Source: JBDWFY01 sp965275915 (GTDB lineage: Bacteria > Pseudomonadota > Alphaproteobacteria > Rhizobiales > Stappiaceae). Taken from it: a stretch of DNA of 64,000 bases. Every line of letters begins with the position of its first letter. Within the stretch, counting starts at the first letter, position 1. The notes under the pieces are model-generated. The model did no database searches. It had not been told where the DNA came from and saw only the letters and a list, made by a program, of their open reading frames with translations. The translations under genes and the position numbers were made by a program. The stretch is taken from positions 558,001-622,000 of the forward strand of contig CBDHYI010000007.1 of assembly GCA_965275915.1 (NCBI GenBank). The letters run 5' to 3'. Positions 42,139-51,617 of this stretch are shown here, piece after piece.

Positions 42139-44073
42139 TCAACCCTGCGGTTGCGGCTCCATGCCGCCCGCATCCGCTTCACCGTCAGAATCCCGCTTTT
42201 TGCCGCTTCCCGCCGATGGGACCGCTGACGTTCGAGTCGTAACAGGCTCATCGTCGGTTTCGCGAATCGGCGGCTGACCATCGAGCAGATTCTTGATTTC
42301 ATCGCCCGAGAGCGTTTCATACTCAAGCAGCCCCTGTGCGATGGTATGCAGTTGATCCTCATGTTCTGTCAGGATACGCTTAGCGGTTTCGTAGCCCTGG
42401 TTCACGAAGGACTTGATTTCCGCATCGACCAGCTTCTGTGTCTCATCGGAGACATGCTGCTGGCGCGCGACAGAATGGCCGAGGAACACCTCTTCCTCAT
42501 TTTCCGCATAAAGCAGTGGCCCCAGTTTGTCGGACATGCCGAACTGCGTCGCCATCGCCCTGGACAATTTTGTGGCCATCTGGATATCGCCGGAAGCACC
42601 GGAGGTCACTTTTTCATATCCGAAGATAATTTCCTCGGCGACGCGACCACCCATTGCAACGGCAAGATCGGCGTAGCATTTGGCCCGGGTCAGCGAAACC
42701 TGATCCTTTTCCGGCAAGCGCATCACCATTCCGAGGGCGCGGCCACGGGGAATGATCGTTGCCTTGTGGATTGGATCTGATGCTTCCTGATGAAGGGCCA
42801 CGAGCGCATGGCCTGCCTCGTGATACGCCGTCAGCTTTTTCTCTTCTTCGGTCATGACAAGCGTGCGGCGTTCAGCGCCCATCATTACCTTGTCTTTGGC
42901 ATCCTCGAACTCCGCCATTGTGACAAGCCGTTTTGACCGCCGGGCAGCCAACAGAGCCGCCTCGTTAACGAGGTTCATCAGGTCGGCACCGGAGAATCCG
43001 GGTGTACCACGGGCCAGGGTTTTCAAATTGACATCCGGCGCCAGCGGCACTTTGCGCACATGCACCTTGAGGATTTTTTCGCGGCCGGTCACATCGGGAT
43101 TCGGAACGACAACCTGGCGGTCGAACCGTCCGGGACGCAACAGTGCCGGATCAAGAACATCAGGACGGTTGGTGGCAGCAATCAGAATGATGCCTTCATT
43201 GGTCTCAAAACCGTCCATCTCAACCAGGAGCTGGTTCAAGGTCTGTTCACGCTCATCATTGCCGCCGCCAAGACCGGCACCTCGATGCCGGCCAACGGCA
43301 TCGATCTCGTCAATGAAGATGATGCACGGCGCATTCTTCTTTGCCTGTTCGAACATGTCGCGGACGCGCGAGGCGCCGACACCGACAAACATTTCAACGA
43401 AGTCCGAACCTGAAATGGTGAAAAACGGCACGTTGGCTTCCCCGGCAACGGACCGCGCCAGCAACGTTTTGCCTGTGCCGGGAGGGCCGACGAGCAGACA
43501 TCCGCGCGGGATCTGTCCCCCCAGCCGCTGGAACTTTTGCGGATCTCTCAGAAATTCGACGATTTCTTCCAGATCTTCCTTGGCTTCATCGACACCGGCC
43601 ACATCTTCGAACGTCACGCGGCCGTGCGCTTCCGTCAGCAGTTTGGCTTTGGATTTGCCAAAACCCATCGCCTTGCCGCCTGAGCCCTGCATCTGGCGCA
43701 TCACAAAGATCCAGATGCCCAGAATGATCAGCATCGGGAACCAGCTGAACAGCGTCGCCAGGAGCGGCGAGCGCTGGCTTGGCGGTTTTGCGTTGATCAG
43801 AACGCCCTTCTGCCGCAACAGTTCGACATACTGGCCCGCACCTTCCGGAGAATAGGTCTGGAACTGCCCGCCGGTCGTATAAGTTCCGGTAATTTGCCGT
43901 TCCTGAATAGTGACCTGTCGAACCTCACCCTTTTCGGCCTGGTTCATAAATTGCGAAAATGCAATCTCGCTGGCACTCGCCCGCTGGTCACCACCCTGAA
44001 AAAGCTGAAAAAGGGCAATCAGGAGGAGACCGATGATCACCCAAAGTGCAAAATTCCGGAAATTTGCGTTCAT
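42139..44073 (-). CDS. ftsH: ATP-dependent zinc metalloprotease FtsH
   Basis: Membrane-anchored AAA protease that degrades misfolded membrane proteins, RpoH and LpxC-type regulators in other bacteria. 644 aa. Transmembrane helix at about 8-26, a periplasmic domain, a second helix near 105-125, then AAA with Walker A GPPGTGKTLLARSV near 194, Walker B CIIFIDEIDAVG, and zinc motif AYHEAGHALV near 418. The ATG at 44073 has AAGGGAA upstream; nine further codons are dropped. The tail is Pro/Ser/Gly-rich. rpoH elsewhere in this window is a probable substrate. Confidence 0.97.
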   Translation of the reverse strand: MNANFRNFALWVIIGLLLIALFQLFQGGDQRASASEIAFSQFMNQAEKGEVRQVTIQERQITGTYTTGGQFQTYSPEGAGQYVELLRQKGVLINAKPPSQRSPLLATLFSWFPMLIILGIWIFVMRQMQGSGGKAMGFGKSKAKLLTEAHGRVTFEDVAGVDEAKEDLEEIVEFLRDPQKFQRLGGQIPRGCLLVGPPGTGKTLLARSVAGEANVPFFTISGSDFVEMFVGVGASRVRDMFEQAKKNAPCIIFIDEIDAVGRHRGAGLGGGNDEREQTLNQLLVEMDGFETNEGIILIAATNRPDVLDPALLRPGRFDRQVVVPNPDVTGREKILKVHVRKVPLAPDVNLKTLARGTPGFSGADLMNLVNEAALLAARRSKRLVTMAEFEDAKDKVMMGAERRTLVMTEEEKKLTAYHEAGHALVALHQEASDPIHKATIIPRGRALGMVMRLPEKDQVSLTRAKCYADLAVAMGGRVAEEIIFGYEKVTSGASGDIQMATKLSRAMATQFGMSDKLGPLLYAENEEEVFLGHSVARQQHVSDETQKLVDAEIKSFVNQGYETAKRILTEHEDQLHTIAQGLLEYETLSGDEIKNLLDGQPPIRETDDEPVTTRTSAVPSAGSGKKRDSDGEADAGGMEPQPQG

Positions 44074-44359
44074 ATCGTTCCCTTTACCGCGCAGCGGCAA
44101 GTACTTTTTACTTCCGCAAACGGCGAAAGCCCTTATCTTGCCGAGAAGATAGGCCGATAGCGGCCCAAATCCAAGGCTTTGTTGTCAAAAGACTGCCGTT
44201 CGTTCGATATATCGTTAAACTTGTATGAGTTTTCGGCAACCGCCGCCCCCACGTTTCTTGGTATGATAGATGTGTCTGTCCGCCAGGATATCAATTGGGC
44301 AGGCACGCAATTTATTCCAGACTCAGGACTCATTCATTTCATGCAATTGTGTTTTGAAT

Positions 44360-45706
44360 CTAGTTTAGCGGCAAAACGCCTACGCAGGATCCTGCCGGCT
44401 CGACCGCCAACCAATCTGGACACCGCTCCGAAAGGCCGGGAACATAGTGATCCCGTGTCTCCACCCTCTCCGGCCAGATCACGATCGGCGCGGTTTCAAA
44501 AATTCTTCGCGGCCAGCGGTCCGGTCGCTCAATCTGCAATTCCTCTATGGACCGGCTTCCGATGATATCGATTTCAACCGCAGCAGGAGCTGTGTCGCTG
44601 AGTTTGACGTTAAAGCGTCGGTCCCAGAGTACGGTTTGTCCCGGATGAACGTTTACCGGCTTGATCTCCTCACGTCTTTCCCGAAAAAACCATACCCGGT
44701 CGCTGTCTTTTTTGGATACAAAACAAACGACCCCGGCCAGGCTTGCTCCCCGAAAGGCACCGGCCTCCAGCTTTCGTAAGGATTCATAAAGCCCCTCAAC
44801 ATGATCCAGACGCGGGCCATATGGACGTCCCCCGACAGCGGCGAGTGTTTGAGAGAGAAGACGCAGGCCGATTTCTTCAGGAGCGTCAAAAAACCGATCA
44901 AGTTTCAGACAGGCAGGGCCGGCCGGATGGCGAGTCAAAACCGTTTTGCCGAGTTGCTCGGTTGCAGATTGCAGAGCTTTGGCCGCCCTTTGCATGCGTC
45001 TTGCGGTTCCGGCCATGCGCTCGGGCGTCAAACCGACGCGCTCAAGTTCGGGACCGATATCGCGGAGACGGGATCTCAGATATTTAGGGTTCCGGTTTGA
45101 CGGATCGTCGGACCATTGCCAACCAGCTCCCTTAACGGTTGTGATGAGACGTCCTTTGGCGACTTCGAGCAAGGGGCGCAGCAAAATGATGTCTTCACGC
45201 GGCTGCAATGGCGCCATGGAGGCAAGGCCGTACACACCACTCCCCCTGGCAAGGCGCCCCAGAAACGTTTCCGCCTGATCGTCAAGATGGTGTCCCAGAA
45301 CCAGATGCTTGATTCCCCGGATTGCCATTTCTGTCTTCATGAGATCGTAACGAGTTTCCCGCGCGCGCGCCTGAAGATCCGACGTCGGCTTCTCACCCGT
45401 CCACGTCAAAATCCGGTGTTCAAGCGAAAGGGAGCGACAAATGTCCCCGACGGCCTTCGCCTCGCCGGCGGATTGGTCACGCAATCCATGGTCAACAGTG
45501 AGGACGAGACACTGTTGACCGGGCGCGTGATCTCGCCGCCATCGTTCGTAGAGGAACAAAAGGGCAAGCGAATCCGGACCGCCTGACACCGCAAGCGACA
45601 CGGATTGCAGACCTTCCAGAGAAGAAAAGAGCCGGTTTGCCTCCTCCGGCTCAATTGCACCGGGAATGCTATCCGCAGCCGGCACGGTCTTTTTCGGCTT
45701 TCGCAC
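44360..45706 (-). CDS. tilS: tRNA(Ile)-lysidine synthetase TilS
   Basis: Adds lysine to C34 of the CAU-anticodon tRNA-Ile, making it read AUA; essential. 448 aa. PP-loop VSGGPDSLALLFLYE near residue 40, TVDHGLRDQS, VLGHHLDDQAETFL and a C-terminal TilS substrate-binding region. The start is GTG at 45706, overlapping the cpoB end by 38 nt; a GTG at 45685 (overlap 17) is a possible alternative, since neither has a clear ribosome site. Between cpoB and ftsH in the usual alphaproteobacterial order. Confidence 0.92.
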   Translation of the reverse strand: MRKPKKTVPAADSIPGAIEPEEANRLFSSLEGLQSVSLAVSGGPDSLALLFLYERWRRDHAPGQQCLVLTVDHGLRDQSAGEAKAVGDICRSLSLEHRILTWTGEKPTSDLQARARETRYDLMKTEMAIRGIKHLVLGHHLDDQAETFLGRLARGSGVYGLASMAPLQPREDIILLRPLLEVAKGRLITTVKGAGWQWSDDPSNRNPKYLRSRLRDIGPELERVGLTPERMAGTARRMQRAAKALQSATEQLGKTVLTRHPAGPACLKLDRFFDAPEEIGLRLLSQTLAAVGGRPYGPRLDHVEGLYESLRKLEAGAFRGASLAGVVCFVSKKDSDRVWFFRERREEIKPVNVHPGQTVLWDRRFNVKLSDTAPAAVEIDIIGSRSIEELQIERPDRWPRRIFETAPIVIWPERVETRDHYVPGLSERCPDWLAVEPAGSCVGVLPLN

Positions 45707-46604
45707 GATCCGTCAGAGAGGCCGGCGCGTTGGGGTATTTCTGCAGCAGTTCGCTGTAGGTGGCACATGCCGCCTGCTGCTCACCCATTCCGTTCAGCGA
45801 CAATCCAAGCTTCAAAAGGCTTTCGCCAACCTTCTCGGTGTTGGGATAATCGGAATAGCTTTTGAGGAACGCATCCGCCGCCTCACGATAAAGACCGCGC
45901 GCATAGTAGCTCTCTCCGAGCCAATATTGCGCGTTTCCCGCCAGCGGATCGTTTGGGTTCTCCGACAGAAACTGCGTGAACTGCTGCTGAGATTCCGGAT
46001 AATTGCCGTTCAACAGATTGCCGTAAGCTGAGTCATAAAGTGCCCTTCCGCCTCCTGCGGCCGGGGCAGCAACCGCGACTTGATCGTTGGCTGCCGGTGC
46101 AGGGTTGCCCTGGGGCGCAGCGCCCTGCTGCCCCCCTGCAATGGCGCCCAGATCCAGAGGACGACCGGCTCCGCCATCAGCGGCCTGTCCCTGGGCGCCA
46201 GGCTCGAGCCTCAGATCGCCAAGATTCTGAACAGTCGGATCGTTGGGTGTCGCAACCGTACCGGAGGCCGCAGGCGCCGGCTGTGCCGCCGGAGCGTCCG
46301 ACCGCTGTCTCGGCTGCGGATCGCCGCCTTCTATGACCTGAAGACGATACTCAACGTCTTCCTGCATGCGCCGCATCTGGTCCTGCATCTGCCTGAGCTG
46401 ATAGGACATTTCCTCGATCTGACCGGTCAGCGCCCGCATCTGTTCTTCGATGCGGTTCATGCGCACGATCGTTTCGGTATCTTTCTTTTTACCGAAAAGT
46501 TGCGCCAGCTGAAATCGGCCCTCTTCCGCCTGAGCCATCGGCGCCGAAAGACCGGCCGCCAAAATCAGGACAAAAAACGAAAGGCTATAACGCCGGATAG
46601 TCAT
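45669..46604 (-). CDS. cpoB: Tol-Pal coordinator CpoB (YbgF)
   Basis: Periplasmic protein linking Tol-Pal to septal peptidoglycan synthesis. 311 aa. Signal peptide at 1-26 (cleavage APMAQAEE), trimerisation coiled coil at about 48-95 (RMNRIEEQMRALTGQIEEM), a Pro/Ala/Gly-rich linker, then three TPR-like repeats at about 185-300 beginning ALYDSAYGNLLNGNYPESQQ and containing AQYWLGESYYARG. It ends the tolQ-R-A-B-pal group, 381 nt after pal. Confidence 0.93.
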   Translation of the reverse strand: MTIRRYSLSFFVLILAAGLSAPMAQAEEGRFQLAQLFGKKKDTETIVRMNRIEEQMRALTGQIEEMSYQLRQMQDQMRRMQEDVEYRLQVIEGGDPQPRQRSDAPAAQPAPAASGTVATPNDPTVQNLGDLRLEPGAQGQAADGGAGRPLDLGAIAGGQQGAAPQGNPAPAANDQVAVAAPAAGGGRALYDSAYGNLLNGNYPESQQQFTQFLSENPNDPLAGNAQYWLGESYYARGLYREAADAFLKSYSDYPNTEKVGESLLKLGLSLNGMGEQQAACATYSELLQKYPNAPASLTDRAKAEKDRAGCG

Positions 46605-46985
46605 TCAATAGACCTCGCTTTGATTGATCTGCCATCCGCAACTCCGCCGTTTCTCATAGGGCGGTGGTGGATATCTTCCCTTTTCGGACCGGGCCTTTTC
46701 GAACGGGTATGGGGCGATTTTGTGATGCCACGGTCTGTTGACCACCCATCTGACGCCCTGACGGTCTCCGTTCCTCACGGGGCTTACAGCACCGGCACGG
46801 GACAACGCAAGTACCATTATTATGCAGCCAAACCGTGTCCTTCGGATGTCCGCAAGAACAGATACAGCCATCGACGCTTCACTCGTCCCGCCCCTGCGGA
46901 TAAACAGCAAAAAACCGGCAACTATTGGTCGCCGGTTTTCGATAATAACAAACAAACTGTCGAAATAGGAAATACGGTTCCGATT
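46605..46985. other. Gap between pal and cpoB
   Basis: 381 bases. It holds the pal terminator (46911-46939) and should hold a promoter for cpoB. One 116-codon minus-strand frame crosses it but matches no family, contains the terminator sequence and is not supported. Confidence 0.4.
46911..46939 (-). terminator. Rho-independent terminator of pal
   Basis: A 9-bp stem AAAACCGGC/GCCGGTTTT with an 11-nt loop, T-run TTTTTT on the minus strand, 46 nt after the pal stop. Confidence 0.75.
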
Positions 46986-47486
46986 TTAAGAGCCTGCTCC
47001 ACCCACCACGGTCACCGCCCGACGGTTCTGAGACCAGCAGGAGATGTCGTTACAGACGGCCACGGGCCGCTCTTTGCCGTATGAAATCGTTCTGATGCGG
47101 TTGGCGTTTATACCCAGGCCGACAAGATAGTCTCTGACGGCTGCTGCCCGTCTTGCACCAAGCGCGATGTTATATTGCCGTGTTCCACGCTCATCGGCAT
47201 GACCCTCAATGGTAATCGAATAGCGGGAGTACCGCTTCAGCCATTGCGCCTGCTTGGAAAGGGTCGTTTGCGAGGCTGCTGTCAGATTGGAACTGTCCAC
47301 GGTAAAGAAGACCCTGTCTCCGACATTGACCACAAAATCCTGGGCCGACCCGGGCGTTGCATTGGCACCCGCACCGGCCGCTCCGGTCCCGGTTTTGTTG
47401 TTATTTGCGCAGGCCGCGACAAGCAGCACGGTGGCAAGAACCGCAATCAGTCTGCTCCGGCGCGCAAAAGAACCCAAATTCATCAT
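46986..47486 (-). CDS. pal: Peptidoglycan-associated lipoprotein Pal
   Basis: Outer-membrane lipoprotein that binds peptidoglycan and interacts with TolB. 166 aa. Lipoprotein signal with lipobox LVAAC, Cys26. OmpA-like domain at about 60-160 with RVFFTVDSSNLT, the diaminopimelate-binding ITIEGHADERGTRQYNIALG and ARRAAAVRDYLV, ending NRRAVTVV. The start is ATG (a second ATG follows directly). Separated from tolB by 192 nt, so it may have its own promoter. Confidence 0.96.
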   Translation of the reverse strand: MMNLGSFARRSRLIAVLATVLLVAACANNNKTGTGAAGAGANATPGSAQDFVVNVGDRVFFTVDSSNLTAASQTTLSKQAQWLKRYSRYSITIEGHADERGTRQYNIALGARRAAAVRDYLVGLGINANRIRTISYGKERPVAVCNDISCWSQNRRAVTVVGGAGS

Positions 47487-47678
47487 GTTTCCGCTACTCC
47501 TGGGGCCCCACCTTCGCCCCCGTTAAGGTGAACAACCTGTACACAAATTCAGTTAAGCGGCGGTTGGCAGACATGGTTAAGATTCGGTAAAAATATACCA
47601 TACCGGCCCCCGTCTCTCATCAGCCATTTCTAGTCGGTCCATCTTTGAACGGTCACCGTGTTGAAAGTCAGGTGACAA

Positions 47679-49034
47679 TTAGTTGATCAGTGGCGACCAG
47701 GCCGGATCCGATCCAAAGGCCGGTGTTTTGATGCGCTGCTCGTTATATCCAGTTAAATCAACGGTCCAGAGCTGCGGCCCGCCGTTGGCACCGGGCGTGT
47801 CGCGGAAGAAAATGAGGACGCGGCCATTTGGCGACCATGCGGGCGCCTCATTGTGGAAACCTTCCGTGAGGATTCGCTCGCCCGAACCGTCCGGTTTCAT
47901 CACCCCGATCATGAACCGCCCCTCATGCTGCTTTGTAAAAGCAATCAAATCACCGCGAGGCGACCAGACCGGCGTCGCATAGCGCCCTCGCCCGAAACTG
48001 ATCCGGTTCGCAGAACCGCCCCGCGAACTCATGATATAGAGCTGTTGGGTGCCGCCCCGATCGGATTCAAAGACGATCTGCCCGCCATCGGGCGAAAAGG
48101 ACGGGCTCGTATCAATGGATGCGGAATTTGTCAGCCGCGTGGTGCGGCGGGAACTCAGATCCATCGAAAAAATATTGGCGTTGGCCCCATCCTGAAGGCT
48201 CATAACGATGCTCTGCCCGTTGGGTGAAAAACGCGGCGCGAACGTCATGCCGGGAAAATTTCCGACAATTTCCCGCTGACCGGTCTCAATATTCAGCAGA
48301 TAGACCTGAGGATCGCCGCCATTTTCATAGGACATGTATGTGACTTCCTGGCGGGTGGGACTGAAACGGGGCGTCAGAACGAGCCCCTGCCCCTTTGTCA
48401 GGTATCGAACGTTGGCTCCGTCCTGATCCATGATCGCCAGCCGTTTCACCCGCTGGTCTTTCGGACCGGTTTCATCGACATAAACGATCCGGGTGTCGAA
48501 ATAGCCTTTCTCCCCGGTCAGTTTTTCATAAATCGTATCGGCAATGATATGCGCCAGACGCCGCCAGTTTTCCGGTGTCGTAAAGAATTGCTGACCGGCC
48601 AGTTGCTCGCCTGCAAACACGTCCCAAAGACGAAAATCCGCCCGCAGGCGTCCATCGCTCTGCCGGGTCACCGATCCGCTGACCAGCGCCTGCGCATTGA
48701 TGATACGCCAGTCGGCGAAGCGGGGCGTGGTATCAACCGTCAGTCCCTGCTGGATGAAGCTTTTGGGATCAAGCGGCCGGAACAGGCCGGACCGTCTCAG
48801 ATCGTCGGCGATCACAGTTGTCACATCGATGCCAAGTTGAGGATCGCCACCAAAACTCGGCAAGGCAATCGGCAACGGCTCAATATTGCCCTCGGTGATA
48901 TTCAGTTCGATGACAGCAGACGCAGGTTTTGGACTGAGGGTGAGGAAAACCAATGCGAGACAAACTATGATCGAATAGCCGAACAGCCATTTCATATTCT
49001 GGATGTGCGATCTGCTCACCAATGTATCCTGCAT
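47679..49034 (-). CDS. tolB: Tol-Pal translocation protein TolB
   Basis: Periplasmic beta-propeller that shuttles between Pal and TolA. 451 aa. N-terminal hydrophobic signal (WLFGYSIIVCLALVFLTLS), cleavage near PASAV, a TolB N-terminal domain at about 40-160 and six WD40-like PD40 blades with repeats such as FSPTRQEVTYMSYENGGDPQ and WSPNGRVLIFFRD. The first ATG (49034) has AAGGAG; the internal ATG at 48995 would give a shorter n-region. 27 nt after tolA. Confidence 0.95.
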   Translation of the reverse strand: MQDTLVSRSHIQNMKWLFGYSIIVCLALVFLTLSPKPASAVIELNITEGNIEPLPIALPSFGGDPQLGIDVTTVIADDLRRSGLFRPLDPKSFIQQGLTVDTTPRFADWRIINAQALVSGSVTRQSDGRLRADFRLWDVFAGEQLAGQQFFTTPENWRRLAHIIADTIYEKLTGEKGYFDTRIVYVDETGPKDQRVKRLAIMDQDGANVRYLTKGQGLVLTPRFSPTRQEVTYMSYENGGDPQVYLLNIETGQREIVGNFPGMTFAPRFSPNGQSIVMSLQDGANANIFSMDLSSRRTTRLTNSASIDTSPSFSPDGGQIVFESDRGGTQQLYIMSSRGGSANRISFGRGRYATPVWSPRGDLIAFTKQHEGRFMIGVMKPDGSGERILTEGFHNEAPAWSPNGRVLIFFRDTPGANGGPQLWTVDLTGYNEQRIKTPAFGSDPAWSPLIN

Positions 49035-49061
49035 TGAGCCTCGACTCCTTGTCTTAACGTT

Positions 49062-50084
49062 CTAACCGCCCAGAATCTGCCGCGGATCGAAGTTCATGAT
49101 AACGTCTCGCCAGGCATCATATTTTTCGACCGGCATCGAATAAGGCTGACACCGCATGACGGCCCGTCGCGCGCTGTTTGCCGCTGCGCTGAAAAACGGA
49201 CTCGGACTGGAGTTGATCACCTCAGCCACGCTGACAGTTCCGTCCTGATTGAGCTGCATCTGAATTCTGACCAGAATGCTCTCCGCCCCGGTGGCGCCGA
49301 CCGGAGGGTTCCAACATCGCGAGACCTGAGCGCGCAAGGCATCCATCTCCGATTGAGACAGCGAGACATTTGTTCGTCCGTTTTGCGTCCCAAGCGAAGC
49401 AACGTCCGTGCTGGCCTGGTTCGCGCCGCCGGACGGGTCGACCTTGTTCAGCAGGGCCGCGATATCGTTCGCATTGAACGTGTTTTCCTTCGGCTTTTCG
49501 GCGGTCTGAATTCGCTGGGGCCGCCTTGGCGCTTTCGGCTTTGTTTTCGGCACCGCGGATGCCGGCAATGGAGCCGGTTCGGCTATTTTCTCTTCCGGCT
49601 CGGGCTGAGGCGCAGGTTCGGGTTCAGGCGCCGGCTCGGGCTCGGGCGCGGGCTCCGGTTCAGGAGCCGGCTCGGCGACCGGGGCAGGTTCCGGTTCAGG
49701 CTGAACCTCACGCACCGGCGGCTCAGGCGGCGTCGGCTCCGGCTCAGGTGCGGGGCTTGGCTCAGGCGGCAGCGCGGCGACCTGTTCCGGTTCAGGTGCC
49801 GGGTTGGGTGCGGTCGCTTTCACTTCACGCGGCTTGTCTTTGCTCGGATTTTCAGCCGCTTCCTCGCTCACTTTCGGTGTCGGTGCGGGGGCAGCCTTTT
49901 CCTCTATTTTCTCCGCATTGCGCGTCCCGAGCCGCTCGGTGCTGACCTCTTCGACCGGCACCAGTTCAACAGGCAGAATATCGATCGGCGCAGGGTTGTG
50001 CGGCGTCACTCCGGGAAAGGCAATCACCCCCCAGAACAGCACTGTCAGATGTCCCACTGCCGATGCTATCAGCCCGACACGCAT
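49062..50084 (-). CDS. tolA: Tol energy-transducing protein TolA
   Basis: Inner-membrane-anchored protein that spans the periplasm and pulls on TolB-Pal using the TolQR proton motor. 340 aa. Transmembrane helix at about 5-25, then a long Pro/Glu/Ala region with repeats of PEPAPE at about 135-165, and a TonB/TolA-like C-terminal domain at about 240-335 (VSRCWNPPVGATGAESILVR). 3 nt after tolR. Confidence 0.92.
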   Translation of the reverse strand: MRVGLIASAVGHLTVLFWGVIAFPGVTPHNPAPIDILPVELVPVEEVSTERLGTRNAEKIEEKAAPAPTPKVSEEAAENPSKDKPREVKATAPNPAPEPEQVAALPPEPSPAPEPEPTPPEPPVREVQPEPEPAPVAEPAPEPEPAPEPEPAPEPEPAPQPEPEEKIAEPAPLPASAVPKTKPKAPRRPQRIQTAEKPKENTFNANDIAALLNKVDPSGGANQASTDVASLGTQNGRTNVSLSQSEMDALRAQVSRCWNPPVGATGAESILVRIQMQLNQDGTVSVAEVINSSPSPFFSAAANSARRAVMRCQPYSMPVEKYDAWRDVIMNFDPRQILGG

Positions 50085-50087
50085 GGC

Positions 50088-50543
50088 CTATCCGCCCTGC
50101 TCATCGAGGGTCACAAGGCCGATGCGCTTGAAGCCGGCGGCATTGATCCGCGCCATTACACGCATGACAATCCCATAATCCGCATCCCTGTCGCCCCGCA
50201 CAAAGACGCGCTCATCATATCCGTTTTCGGCAATCGCAACCAGCTTGTCGACCACTTCTTCAACCGGTATCTCCGTTTCCTGCAGAAACACCGTACCATC
50301 GGTTTTTACCGAAATCGTGATTGGTTCCGTATCGCCTTCCAGTGGCTTGGCGGACGTTTCGGGCAGATCAATCGGAACACCCACCGTCAGAAGCGGTGCC
50401 GTGACCATGAAAACAATCAAAAGCACCAGCATGACATCAACAAAAGGCGTCACGTTGATTTCGCTCATCACACGGCCCTTTCGCCGCCGACTGCGGCCCC
50501 GGCGCCCGCCGTCATTTCCGCCGGAACTCAATTGTGCGCCCAT
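50088..50543 (-). CDS. tolR: TolR (ExbD family) proton channel component
   Basis: Works with TolQ as the proton-motive-force motor. 151 aa. A basic N terminus, one transmembrane helix at about 35-55 with the essential Asp in NVTPFVDVMLVLLIVFMV, and a periplasmic ExbD/TolR domain ending INAAGFKRIGLVTLDEQ. The ATG at 50543 is 3 nt from the tolQ stop. Confidence 0.95.
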   Translation of the reverse strand: MGAQLSSGGNDGGRRGRSRRRKGRVMSEINVTPFVDVMLVLLIVFMVTAPLLTVGVPIDLPETSAKPLEGDTEPITISVKTDGTVFLQETEIPVEEVVDKLVAIAENGYDERVFVRGDRDADYGIVMRVMARINAAGFKRIGLVTLDEQGG

Positions 50544-50546
50544 GAG

Positions 50547-51260
50547 TTAAGACCGCTCATCAATTTGTCGGGACAAGATGGATGAAAATTCGTCGGCGAA
50601 GCCGTCCAACCGCGTTCCCAGCTTCGCAGCCTCCGCGGAAAACTTGTTGTAGGCGATCACAGCCGGAATAGCCGCCAGCAGACCGAGCGCTGTCGCAAAA
50701 AGCGCCTCGGCGATACCGGGAGCCACCACGGCCAGATTTGTGTTTTTGGACGCCGCGATTGCCTGGAAGGACGTCATGATCCCCCAGACAGTGCCGAACA
50801 GCCCCACAAAGGGTCCGGCCGAGCCGACGGTCGCCAGAACAAGCAGGCGCCGTTCCAGCCGCTCCAGTTCGCGCGCGGCCGTCATATCCATGACCCTGTC
50901 GATACGCTGCTGCAGGCTTGCGATGGCCGGTTTGGAACCTTCGTGGCTTCGTTTCCACTCCCGCATTGCCGCAACAAACAATGCCGCCATGCAGTGGTTC
51001 GTCCTGTCGGCCAGTGTGCGGTAAAGATCTTCCAGTGACTGTCCGGACCAGAACACGGTTTCAAACCGGTTCATCTGCCGCCGGGTGCGGGCAAAAAGCA
51101 GCCATTTGTCGACAATAATGGCCCAGCACCATACTGAAGCGAGGATCAGGCCGAACATTACGGCTTTCACGACAATATGAGCCTGCCAAAAGAGCGCGAA
51201 AAAGGAAAATCCACCTTCTGGGGCCGCGATAGCTGCCTGCGCAAGTTCTGCGGGATTCAT
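50547..51260 (-). CDS. tolQ: TolQ (MotA/ExbB family) proton channel
   Basis: Inner-membrane stator of the Tol system. 237 aa with three transmembrane helices: about 23-45, 135-160 (GSAGPFVGLFGTVWGIMTSF) and 175-200 (PGIAEALFATALGLLAAIPAV). The Gly- and Thr-bearing helices typical of ExbB/TolQ line the channel. First gene of tolQ-R-A-B; ybgC lies 357 nt upstream. Confidence 0.96.
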   Translation of the reverse strand: MNPAELAQAAIAAPEGGFSFFALFWQAHIVVKAVMFGLILASVWCWAIIVDKWLLFARTRRQMNRFETVFWSGQSLEDLYRTLADRTNHCMAALFVAAMREWKRSHEGSKPAIASLQQRIDRVMDMTAARELERLERRLLVLATVGSAGPFVGLFGTVWGIMTSFQAIAASKNTNLAVVAPGIAEALFATALGLLAAIPAVIAYNKFSAEAAKLGTRLDGFADEFSSILSRQIDERS

Positions 51261-51617
51261 GTTTTGGGGGACCTCTCATACGGAGTCGGCTTTCGTCAAA
51301 TCCGGCGCGTCGCCCGACCGATGCCGTATCCGATTTTGCTCCTGTATCTTAAAAGCATGCCGCTTCTGTGCCGGTGAAATCCGGCAAATCTGGGGCTATT
51401 GCCCCGGCTCGCTCTCCTATGAAGCGAGCGAATGGTTACGGAACTCTTAACAAAAGACTTCCCATCATGCCGTCCGACCTGCCGGGCGGCACCGCAGATT
51501 GCCTTAATTTAATACGCCCATGCAGTCAAGAAACCCCTTGCCCCGCCGCCACGGTGCTCTTACCGTAGAGTGTGGTTGAAAGAGCACACCCCGTGCGCTC
51601 ATGCGCCCGTGTGCGGG
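51261..51617. other. Gap upstream of tolQ
   Basis: 357 bases. A hairpin with arms GTGCTCTT (51554-51561) and AAGAGCAC (51580-51587) lies just past ybgC but has no T-run. The tolQ promoter is expected here. No gene seen. Confidence 0.4.

Noticed and set aside
46605..46955. 116-codon minus-strand frame between pal and cpoB
   Set aside because: It runs through the pal terminator hairpin and has no homology-like features.
49605..49690. Tandem repeats considered as a CRISPR-like or satellite array
   Set aside because: They encode the PEPAPE repeats of TolA; there are no spacers and no cas genes in the window.
49353..50585. 410-codon plus-strand frame opposite tolA and tolR
   Set aside because: Arg/Gly/Phe-rich repeats mirror the Pro/Glu repeats of TolA; the tol genes are secure.
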